Shown one piece after another: positions 24,501 through 36,500 of a stretch of 64,000 nucleotides of DNA; positions within the stretch are counted from its first letter, which is position 1, and the number at the start of each line of letters is the position of its first letter. Where the stretch lies: positions 25,216,281 to 25,280,280 of the forward strand of contig CM046338.1 in NCBI GenBank assembly GCA_025403435.1, written 5' to 3'. The position numbers and the translations under genes are program-made. Origin of the DNA: Artocarpus heterophyllus (Eukaryota; Streptophyta; Magnoliopsida; Rosales; Moraceae). The notes under the pieces were generated by a model. It searched no databases and was not told the DNA's origin. It saw only the letters and a program-made list of their open reading frames with translations.

Positions 24501-27500
24501 TTCACATGACGCCTAACAAGGAATAGCTCACTAGTTTTTAGGAGATTGAAGATGGGAATGTTCTGTTGGAGAATAATAAAGAATGTAGAGTGACAAGGGT
24601 AGGCCAAGTCAGGCTGAAACTTGAGAATGGCACGGTGAAGATTTTACAAGATGTCAGATTGGTACCTGAGTTAAAGAGGAATCTCATCTTAGTTGGAATG
24701 CTTAATGAGACTGGTTTCTCAATTAAGGTGGAGAATGGGATTATGAAAGTCAGTAAAAGCTTGTTGGTAGTCATGAAGGGATCCAAGAAGAATAGACTTT
24801 ATGTTCTACATGTAAAAGCAGTAACTGTTGACATCCTGATTGCCTAGAAAAGATCTGTAGAAACGGCCACTCTCTAGTACAGGAGACTGGGTCATACGAG
24901 TGCAAAAGGCTTACGCATTTTGTCTGGGCCTGTTAAAAGGTCACAAAATAGGCAAGCTCCAATTCTATGAATATTGTGTCATGGGAAAGGCTCAAAGGGT
25001 AAAATTCAACACAATAGTGCACAACTCTGAGGCAAGACTGGACTATGTCCATTCTGATTTGTGGGGGCCATCAAGGGTTGTCTCACCTAGAGGAGCAAGG
25101 TATTTTCTCTCTGTCGTAGATGATTAGTCGAGAAGGGTTGGGTTTATATTCTTGAGAATAAGAATAATGCTTTTGAGTGCTTTGTCAAGTTGAAAGCATT
25201 GGTAGAAACTCAAACTGAGAGGAAGTTAAGAAATTGAGAACAGATAATGGGCTTCAATATTGTATTGGGATATTCAAAGATTATTGTGCTAAGCATGGTA
25301 TTAATAGGCTTCATACTATGGATGATACTCCTCAGCAAAATGGAATAGCTGAGAGATTGAACAGGACAATTATGAACAAAGTTAGGTGTATGCTATGCAA
25401 TTCTGAGCTTTCTAAGCAATTTTAGGTTGAAGCAATTACAACAGCCAATTACTTGATAAATAGGAGTCCCTCAACTACAATAGACATGAAGACACCTATG
25501 AAAGTTTGGTCTCGAAGTCCTACAAGTTGTGACAATTTGAGGGTCTTCAGATGTGTTGCTTATGCTCACATAAAGCAAGGAAAACTAGAACCACAAACAC
25601 TAAAACGTATCTATTTGATGTCCAATTGGAGTTGAAGGATACAAACTATGGTGCCTTTGGCCAGGAAGGCCAAAGATCAGTATTAGCAGAGATGTGACAT
25701 TTAATGAAGATCAAATGTACTCTCAACTAAACGCAGAAGACAATGCATATACTACTCAAGCATGGGAGAAAGTGCAAGTGGAGGTGGAGCCCATTGCTAG
25801 TAGTGGTGAAACAGGTGAACAACTAAAAGCTGGTGATGGTGAAGCTCAGCATCGAGATAAGGAACCTTTTAAAGATTATCATCTGGCTAGAGACAGATCA
25901 AGGAGAGAAGCCAGGCCTCCAGAGAGATATGGTAATGCTAACTTGATCTTATATGCTCTTGCAGCTGGTGAAGAGATTGATAATGAAGAACCTATGACTT
26001 ACACTAAAGCTGTAAAGAGTAATGAATCAGCTAGGTTGGTAATGGCCACGAAGGAAGAGATTAGTTCCTTACAAAAGAACAAGACATGGGAGCTTATGCC
26101 CAAACCTAAAGATCAAAAAGTTGAGGGATGCAAGTGGATCTTTAAGAGGAAGGAAGGCTATTTGGTGTTGAGGAGGTATGGTTTATAGCTAGGATAGTTA
26201 CTAAAGACTTTACTCAAAGAAAAGGGATTACTTACAATGAGGTGTTTTCACCTATGATAAAACACTCTTCAATTAGAGTTTTGTTAGCCTTAACTGCTTG
26301 TCTCAGTTTGGAGTTGGAACAGTTAGATGTCAAATTCTTCATGACACAACCAAAATATCAGGCGTGTCTGCTGAGGAAGTCCCTTTTGGATTAAAACAAT
26401 CCCCGAGATAATGGTATAAGAGGTCTGACCTCTTTACGATTCAAAGGGTTTTAGTAGATGCAACTATGCTAGTTGTGTAGATTTCAAGGCATTGTCAAGT
26501 CAAAAGTACATTTGTCTACTTCTGTATGTAGATGATATGCTCTTGGCCTGCCAAGATATGGAAGAAATAGACAAGGAGAAAAGGTTGTTGAATTAGAATT
26601 TGAAATGAAAGAGCAAAGTACTGCTGAGAAGATACAAGGGATTGAAATCAACAGGGATAGACAGAAGGGCTTGTTGTTATTAACACAACAAGGATATCTT
26701 GGTAAGGTGTTAGGGAAATTTTGAATGCAGGATGCAAAGCCTGTATTAACACCTTTGGCACAACACTTCATGCTGTCACTTGAAGATGCTCCTAGCTCTG
26801 AACAGGAGATGGCTTATATGGAGAGAGTGCCATATACAAGTATCGTGGGAAGCCTAATGTACCTAATGGTGTGTACCCATTCTGATTTGGCTCATGCTGT
26901 AAGTATGGTGAGCAGATACTTGTCTAATCCAGATAAAAGAGACATTGGGAGGCTGAAAAATGGATACTTGGTATCTAAGAGGTACAAGTAAAAAGGGTTT
27001 GCTCTATAATTCTGTGAAGAAAAAGGAACAGTGTGTTACAGGTTTTGCGAACTCTGAACATGCTGGAGATCTTAATAATAGGAGGTCTCTCACAAGGTAT
27101 GTTTTTCAAGTGTTTGGGTGCACTGTCAGTTGGAAATTTGCTCTTCAGTATGTGGTACTCTGTCAACCACAGTAACAGAGTACATGGCTGTCATTGAAGC
27201 TGTAAAAGAAGCAGTATGGCGTAAGGGATTAGTAAAAGAGCTTCGTTTCAAGCAAGATGTTGTTATAGTACTTTGTGATAGCTAAAGTGCTACCCATCAC
27301 ACCAAGAACCAAATGTAACCAAATGTTCCATGAGAGGACCAAACATCTCGCTATTAGAGCTCATTATGTCAGAGAAGTAATAGCTCAGGGTGAAGTTAAG
27401 GTGGAGAAAGTTAGCACAGCAGAGAACCTAACAGATATGCTTACTAAGGCTTTAGCTTCCACAAAGTTCAATCACTGTTTAGAAATTCTTCATGTGGAGG

Positions 27501-30500
27501 GCAGAAACTCATAAGGTTGAAGAGGGTAGTCACGAAGTGGAAACTCAATATCAGACTCAAGGTGGGGATTGTCAAGTGATGAGTCAGACATTGTAGTGTT
27601 GATGTGGCAGTCCCTGGAAGGCTCTTGTTTGGTCCAATCAGATTCACTCCTTTGTAACTGCTAGTTTAGAATGTTATAGGAATTTATTATGTACTTGTAA
27701 TTGAGTAGTTTTAATTTTCAGTTTTGGGAGTTCTTGCAGAGAGTTAGTGAGAGAAATAAGACTTGAGAGTTAGAAAATCTGAGCAAAGAGCTCTGAGAGT
27801 AATTTGGGGTGGTTCTTTGGGTGGTTTTTCAAGAGTCTTGGCGATCATCATTGCACAGAGAAAATTCTGTTGATGAATAAAAGTCTTGGTTCAGGGGTTT
27901 TCAGTTGAAGAAACCATAGCATGATTCTGTTTTGTGATTCAATTAGCATTTGATTTCTCTTCAAGAAAAAATAAAATTCCATCCTGAAGGGCAAAACAAA
28001 AATTAAATAAAAAACAACTCTTAAAAAAGAAATAAATAAATGTAGTTTAGTAGAGCTTTAATTGTGTTCTCATTCAATAATTGAAATTAACAACTATATT
28101 TTTTATGGGAAAATTAACAATTGTGCGCCAATTCAATAAGATATTATTTCTATATTTTCATAATGTGCTACTGGAGACTATAATTTAGTCTGCTTATATA
28201 TTTATTTATTTTGGCTCATGGTAGAAAAACTCTAGTACTTTTCTTTGGTTTTATAAGTTGTGATCCTCTCGTATTATTAAGAAGGGGAAGTAAACTATTG
28301 TTTGTATCATTAGTCCTTAATTATTTTTTTCTTATTTATCGTCAGAACTTATACAAAGTCAGTGTATTTTACAAAATGAATATTATAATGTTATACATAA
28401 TTAATTTAGAATATCTCATCCCGCTATTTGCAATATAAAACAATGCATTTTTCTGTGGACAGCATCAAATGATTCTGGTTTCCTAGCTGCTTAAATTTTT
28501 AGACTATTTTTCAACGAAACTGCCAATTTACTTAACGAACATGATTTCTTTATGTAGTAAAAGCGTTAATGACTTTACATAGCAGTTAATTAATGTGAAT
28601 ATGTTCTTTTTCTTAGGAGGAAATGTTTTTGTTGAAAAAAAAAATACTTTCACTAGCATAATATATCTTAGTAAAGTGAGGTTAATTTTTAGCGAACATA
28701 AACTTAAAGGACGTAAGTTTTTCCTTTTACATCATAACTTTGTGGGCATTCGTGAATTAACAATCATAGAATAATTTTCCCTAAAAAAATCATTAAAAAT
28801 AACAAAGAATTAATAAACATATAGCAGAAAATATAAAATTACTTACTGGTAATAAGAAATTTAGCAAAATTTGAAAGCTTTTTTTTTTTTTTTTCAATCA
28901 ATATGCCATACCATATCTTCCTGAAGCACATAAAGGGCGTCCTTGTGACGCCACAACCTGCTATGCCTCCCTGGATCATTGATTTGATCTTTACGTACGA
29001 TTTCCCAACCCAATTGTTGAAGTGAATCATGCATCCATACCTTTCCTGTTTTAATAGTTATTAGAGATCTAGCAACAAGAACACGTAGATTGATGTCTGG
29101 AAAAAAATCACAGCTTTCAAATATCTTTATCAGACGAGATTCATCCTCTCCTTTGAAGAAACATGCTATATCCAAAAAGATCTCCTTAGCTTCGGCATTT
29201 AATGCATCATAACTGAACCGAAGCGCTTTAGTTATACCCTCATGCGGAGTTTCCTGGAGACGATTTAGCTCTCCTCTCCATTCCTTTTCGCTTCTGTGAA
29301 CATGTAAAAACTCACCCAAAACCTCAAGAGCCAAAGGAAGACCATCAGCATAATTTACGAAATCCTTTGACAGCTCTTCAAAAATACTATTAGGATGGCT
29401 TTTCCGAAATGCTTTCCAAGAAAACAACTCAAGTGCTTCCTTATCAGTTAGTTTCTCAACCTCGTAGATAGCAATAATACCAGATTCCTTCAACAAGCTC
29501 TCATCCCTCGTTGTTATAAGAATTCTGCTTCCTGGGCCAACGTCCCCAACGAGAGCTTCTATTTGTGCTGTTTTATCAACATCATCTAGAATAATAAGCA
29601 CCTTCATAGAAGCTTTGTTGTTGAATAATTTTTCATCGAGATGTTTCTTTAAGGAAGACAAACCATTCTCTCTTTCACATTCTTCCCTGACATTGTAAAC
29701 AAAGCAACTGGCCTCAAACTCACAGCGGTTCCTTTCGAAAACTTCTTCAGCAAAAGTTGTCTTACCAATCCCTCCTGTTCCCCAAATGCCAACCTTGTGA
29801 ACTTCTTCGGAGCTGCGTTTCAAGTAGGGCTCGAACTTTCTAATACGAGAATCCATTCCAACTATCTCCTTGGGGTGCAACTTTTCCGAAACCTTTGTAA
29901 TAATACTCCGAATGGCATCCGGGTACTCATTCCTGAAAAAGATCACCCCAAAAAAGTTTATTCATAACCCCAGTAGACATGTCATAAAAGATAAGAATAC
30001 GTGTGATTGTCTTTGCTTTCTATATTGTTCGCTCGTTAAAGAAATATGTAAGTACTCATGAGAAAAGAAAACAACATATAGAGGAGGGAAAGGACCCAAA
30101 GGCGAGGTTAACCATGTCTTTAGTGATTGCTTTTTAAAATAATTAGTACTCATTAAAAAAGAGGATAAATTTTAACCTTGTTTGTTTGATTGGTTTAGTC
30201 CAGTTTAGCGAAATTCGAACAAACTTCACAGTTTAATTTGTGTTTGGTGATGCATTTAATCCGAACTAAACTGATGGTTCAAACTAAGTTGAACTACATA
30301 GCTTAGAGTTCAAATCCCTTTCCATTTTAACATTTCAAACCAATATTAAACAGTGATATTGAATACTGATTTTACTCTTAGATATTTCTTTTTATAATGT
30401 AACACTATTATTTTAATTAAATAACTTTTTATTTTACATATTTCATGTTTATTTTAATTAAAAAAAATTTCATACTTCAAACTAGAATTTTCAATACTCA

Positions 30501-33500
30501 TCCAAACATAAATTCAGATTTGATATCTCGTTCAAATTGATACTTTAACTATACATCCAAAAGCTAGTTCAGATTACTATTTAAATTACACAATTTGGAT
30601 TTTTTTTGTTTAAACTAAAAAAGTTCAAAGTAACACAATTCAAACTAATGAACCAAAGGGGACATTTATTTTTCGCCCCTGAATTTTAGTAACTTAGTCA
30701 TCTTGTTCTCTAAATTTTAAAAACTAGTATGCGTACCCCTCGAGCTTTAGCATATTAGCGGAAATGCCCTTCAAAAAAATGCCACTTTTGTCCTTAAAAT
30801 TTTATTTCCTCTCCAAACTTTAGTAGCTATGCCTTCTTATCCCTTAACTTTTGAAAACTAGTATGTTCACCCTCTCAAATTTTTTCTTTCCCTTCTTTTC
30901 TAGACAACAATTCTTAACACAAGTCAAAGCTCAAATTGCTCACCCAAGAGTTGTGGACTGAGCCTAAGACTGAACAAGATTTACTAAGCAATTGAGGAGG
31001 AAGACATTAAGAAATGAGGAGGAGCAAGCTAGGGCTCCAAACTCGAAGTCTAAGCTTTAAAATCACAACTATTAAGGAGGTTGTGTTTGAGATTGAGCAA
31101 GATTCATAGATTTTGAGTGGATTGAAGAAGAAAGAATTGTGCTTTTTGAGGGAGAGACGTAATGAAATGGGAATAAAGTGTACAATTGTCGTCGATGAGG
31201 AGCTTGCTTCCACTCATCACCACCACCTCCTCCTCCTCATTCTTAGGCAAATCTTGTTCCTCCTTGTTAACCTGCCATTTGTCGTCGCATGTTCTACAAG
31301 CTTAATCTCAGCCCCATGAAGGAGTTATCTTTCGTCTTGGCTTAGTCCACAACTCTTGGGTCAGAAATTTAGATTTGGCCTCGTGTGAAGAGTTGTTAAC
31401 TATAAAAGAAAAGGAAAAAAAAAGTTTGGGGAGTGAACATACCTGTTTTTTATGTTCAAGAAGTAAGATGACATAGTTACCAAAATTTAAAAGACAAGTG
31501 ACATAGTTACCAAAGTTTAGCTGGGGGCAAAAGTAAAATTTTGTGGACACAATGTAAAGGGCAAAATGAAAATTTTTAATTTTTCAAAATTTAAAGGGCA
31601 AAATGATTAAGTTACCAAAGTTCGAGAGGCAAAAATAAAATTTATCTTAATAAATATATTGAGAAGTTGAGACTTCGACTAGGCGACAATATCTAGAGGT
31701 GGCTCAGTGATTAATACAAAAGAGAATTCTTTATTTAGTACCCACTTATAATCCTAGCACATGCTATAATTCTTTTGTAATTCTATTACGAGAATTGAAT
31801 TCTAATGTTAATTGTCCCATCATGTAACTTTAATCCTGAATGATTAAGGAACATGCGTTCATTTGATATAGCTATTAAGTGGGTCAATGGGTGGGTAATT
31901 CTGTTGATGAATAAGAGACAAGGTTTAATGCATAGCACACCTTTGTCTTGTGAATACCTTGAAGTATTCACTAATTGAAGGTTAAAATCGAAAGATACAT
32001 TCTTGTATATATAAGTTTATCGTTGTTTAATTTGAAGAAATATCGTAACAATCTAGTAACGGATTATTAGAGTAATTGTAATATATCTCTCAAAATGTTT
32101 AAGCCAAAAACACACATGAAAAATAAGAAAATATGTACTTTTATAAGTGTTTGCAATTAGCATCTAGCTCTATGGCTCTAGAATTGTGATGGAGACTAGG
32201 CGTTGGAGCACCAGGATAGTGGCGTTGGAGTGCTAGCTATTAAAGACTCTATAGCACCGCAATACCAAAAAGTTGGCACTGCAGTGTTGCAGATCAATAT
32301 TTTGGCACCATAGTGCCAGAAAGGTGGAGCCGTAGCCCTAGAAAACAACATGACGCTAGCCTAAAATTGTTGATTTTGAATCTTATGTTTTTCAAATTAT
32401 TACGAACCATTGTTTTAATTAGTTGTATGCTTTCATACAAAATTAAATACCTATTACTAATAAACATATATGTTGTAATAGTTGTATTGTTTCACAAAAT
32501 GATACATTATATGAAAGGTTGAATGAATTGTAACGCTTGCACCAGTTCTTGAAAAAGCATCCTGTATTTTAATTAAATCTCTAGAATTTTTAGATTTTAT
32601 ATCTTATTCTTGAACACCATAATATTGTTAGTTATAGTGTTCTGGGTTTATTGTATTTTAGAAGTAATTTGTCGTAATAACCTGTTAGCAGGCTTCGTAA
32701 CTAGAATAAATAAAACCTTAAGGAAAGTATCTTTATACCAAATTCATCAACAGAAGTACCCATTTTTAAAAAACTAACCTAATGCTTAACTCTTTTTTTT
32801 TTCAGTCAAAGAGTTTGTTTAACAGACCTATTATATCTGTAGAGAAGAGAGGAGATCAATGGAGACTAAAGGTAGGAAGATTGAAAAAAAAAAAGAAAAG
32901 AAAAGAAAAGAACGAGGGAGAGAAATTAAATTGAATTGGAGACATTCACAAGTTAGTGGGTTCCATAAAAAGTTAACTACATCAAACGAATAAAGTAAAC
33001 AAATTTATCACTTCTTTTATAGTGAAAACGGGTCCCAACAAAACCAAATCAGCTTCAACACATGTGCTATTCGGTTGTGGGAAGGGAGCACCTCAGCATG
33101 GTGTTTAGTTTTTCAGTTTTAATTCAATTGGTAAAACTATAAATAATATAAAATTTTTAATGCTTATAATAAAAACTAAAAAATTGTTATAGTATAAAAC
33201 TGTTGTATCTTATGACTTTTTAACTTAAAACTTTAATTATACCTGTGTCCCGTATAAACTATTTTGCTGGTTGAAGTAATTAACATGTTGAGGTTTCGCT
33301 TTTTGTTTGGATAGCTTTGACTTTCCAACTTGTAATGTGATTGGTCAAAACTGCCAAAGTGTATTCTAAGTGAATGACACATGCGAATCCCGAATGTACT
33401 ATGTGCTACGTCCAGACCAGTTAATGAGGTGGCGAGTTCCCTATTGCTGGGAATGGAAAGTTTCTAGATCCCAATACAACCTTTGGCACTCTTTATTTGT

Positions 33501-36500
33501 GTTTAAGGTCTCTTTATCGTGACAACTCTTTTTTTACCTCATAGGTGACAGACACTTTCAAGCTAAAAGGGCATAAAATAACAAGAATTAAAAGATTTTA
33601 AAACACTTAATCATCTAAAGATTTTATTTACCGAATGGGTAAAATAATAATAATAATAATAATAATAAATTATTCTATATAGAATCACGATCATAAATTT
33701 TCAATCTAAATTATAAATTATTATTAAAAAAAATCTAAAGTATAAATATGAAACAATTGAAAATATAACACGTAAGTTTTTAATAACCTTGAAACATATA
33801 CATGATATGAAAAATGTAAAAAACAAGAATAGGATAATTATTAATTAAAAGATTTTGGAAAAATTATTGGTGCAAAATAGTTAATTAAAATTTGCTAGAT
33901 TCTGTTTATGTAATTAAATGGAAAAAAAAATTGTGCATATCCATTACTATTAACACCCGCGTACAAATAGAAAATTGATTTTACTGTCACTATAATTTCT
34001 AGTCAAACCCTAGTCTACCTAGTTGAGTGTAAAGGACATTAAAAGGCTCACAATGTAATTAGCATGCATGTGTAATCAAGAGAAAAAATCTAATGGAAGA
34101 TCCTGAGCATTCAGATTATATAAGAAGGAGATCAAGGGTACACAGTACTTGTGATTAAAGAAAACCAAATTTCAACAACGTGGGCCCATTCGAACATCGG
34201 TTTGTAGAAGGTGATATAGCGAAGAAGTCGGAGCCTTAAAAGACCTTATTCGTGTACAAAATTCAAAAATCCGATCCCCCAATTCCACGAATTTGTCCAG
34301 CAGTAATTTAATTGTGACATTCGAGGTCTCTTATAAAATTATAATAGTACAAGCTTGTTGTTCTTCCACTTGTTTTAAAAAAATAGTGATTTGGTCCATT
34401 TTGGCCTTTTTTTTTTTTTTTTTTTTTTTTTTGGTGATGGAAGCGGAGCGGCTAATCTCTATCAGGCTTATAAAAGTTTTGGGAAAAAAATTAAAAAGAA
34501 ATTTGTAAACTTGATAAACCTGAAAAAAAATGTAAAAATTTGTAAAATGATCTTTCAACCTTTGCTTCTCAATATCCCCAACCAAACAATTCCATTCCCT
34601 TATCATCGATTTATGGTAATTCGAAAATCCATTCTTGTCAACTTTTCTTAACCCACTCATAATATGTTAGGCATCACCTATTTGATATCTATAAATTTAG
34701 AGACGTCACACATATCATTTTCAAGGAAATTACTTTCTATAAAAATGCCCAGCTTTTAGGACAATTTTTGTTATTTTTTCATGCGGTATGTCATAGATTT
34801 CTTCTTCTTTGGCAGACAAAAAAAAAAGATTTTGAAGAGAGATAATAAAGAGGCTATAAAACAAATTATTTTCTTCCGTTTTAAGAAAGGCAGTTCGTTT
34901 TAACTATTTAGGGTTGTTACACTTCTAATTAAGGTTGGTATTATATAAGCTTGATTAATTTTTGGATATATTAACTTTGTTTTTTTGTGAAGTGAGGTTT
35001 TTTCTTTTTTTTTTTTTTTTTTAAAAAAAAAGAAGATTTCGCTCCAACAGAAGTAGAACACAAATGTGATGACTCAATAGAATAAGGTGTAACCCTCAAT
35101 ACAAGCCAGTTTCATGAGTACAAGCAAATAATGCTAATGTTAAAGGATGAAAACATGTGCTAGATGCCAAAAAAATAGGAAACACCTCGACACACTAACA
35201 ACAAGCAATGTTACACTTTTTTTATTGACCCTTGACAAACGATGGAAAAATCCGAATAATTCGGGGCTATAATAACGTTGCACAAAGGCCACAACCATAA
35301 AACAAATAAAACCAGCATTAAATTAGGTAATATATTACTTTTTTACCGTTACTACTATGTTTTAACATGTATTTTTTCTTCTTTTGATTTATACACTTTT
35401 TCAAAACAAAAAGGCCAAAATAGTTATAGATAATACTTATTTACCTAACCCTAATTTAAAATACTTATGATCAATTATCTATTTATACTCTATAAAAGTG
35501 ATATCTTTTGAAGTTTTGCATAAAAATAATAAGAGTGAAAAATAATGCCATAAAACTGTATTTTTCAAATTAACCCTAAAACCAAATACCACAAAGAGTA
35601 GGCTCTTGATGGGTCAGACACACAAAAACAAATCAAAAGGTAAGGATATCATTTCTGTTATCACAATAAAAAAACTAAAACTATAAAAAAAAAAAAAAAA
35701 GCATAATAGAAAGAACAACACAGGAAAGAAGGACTTAGAAGAGCCAGACCTGGGCGTCACCACATTTGACCTCTACACTCCAATGAATAACAGCTTTAAG
35801 ACTTCGACAGGAAAACAATAACTAAAACAAAATCTGTTGACCCAAAACCAAGTCTTAGCACGACTTAGCATGACTGACGAAGAACCCCAGACATCAACTA
35901 CAACATCCACTATAACAAAAATAGATCTGCGGCAACCAAGCCCCACCTCCGATGACCACTAATGCTCACCGGACTCTACCTACAAAAGCCACAACCACGG
36001 TGCAAAAGGACCGAGATCCTCGAACCTCGACATTGAAAACCAAATCGGGCTTCTGGTAGCCGCCATCTTTGCTAACAATGCCAAAAAGCGCAGATCATAG
36101 ATCACCCACACCAACCATACAGCACCCTTGCTGAATCAAAACATCATCTAGCCGCTAAACTATTGTAATGCCATCAAAAAACTCTACGCTGCTCCCTTCC
36201 CTGGGCCAAAGAAACTGCGACCAGCCAAAGGCCGACACTGACCATGGGCCCAAGCAAAGGAAAAGGGGGTGGCGTAGCAAACAAAGAAAAAAAAGGAAAA
36301 CTCTAAGAGAGGGAGTGAAGTGGAGTTAAATATTATATTACATCTATTTTATTATGACATACTTGAATGTTAATAATTAGTGCTTTGTTGAGAAACAAGA
36401 TAAAATTTAAAGTTTTAATTTGATATAATATAAAATTTTTATATGTTATAATAGTTTATTATAATATAAAATTTTTATATATTTTAATGTTTAAGTTTTA

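Larger units (their letters stand above)
23266..27963 (+). mobile_element. Complete Ty1/copia retrotransposon in TNL intron 2, antisense to the gene
   Basis: The 4,698-bp element has LTRs at 23266-23632 (367 bp) and 27570-27963 (394 bp), both TG...CA. It is flanked by exact 5-bp duplications AGAAA (23261-23265 and 27964-27968). A copia primer-binding site (TGGTATTAGAGC, 23635-23646) follows the 5' LTR, and a purine tract (AAGGTGGGGA) precedes the 3' LTR. The two LTRs differ at many positions, so the insertion is old. Its orientation is opposite to the TNL. The gag and protease style is like Tnt1/Tork elements. Confidence 0.93.

Noticed and set aside
30230..30330. B-box-like AGTTCAAATCCC suggesting a tRNA gene
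   Set aside because: No A box at the right distance and no cloverleaf-forming flanks.
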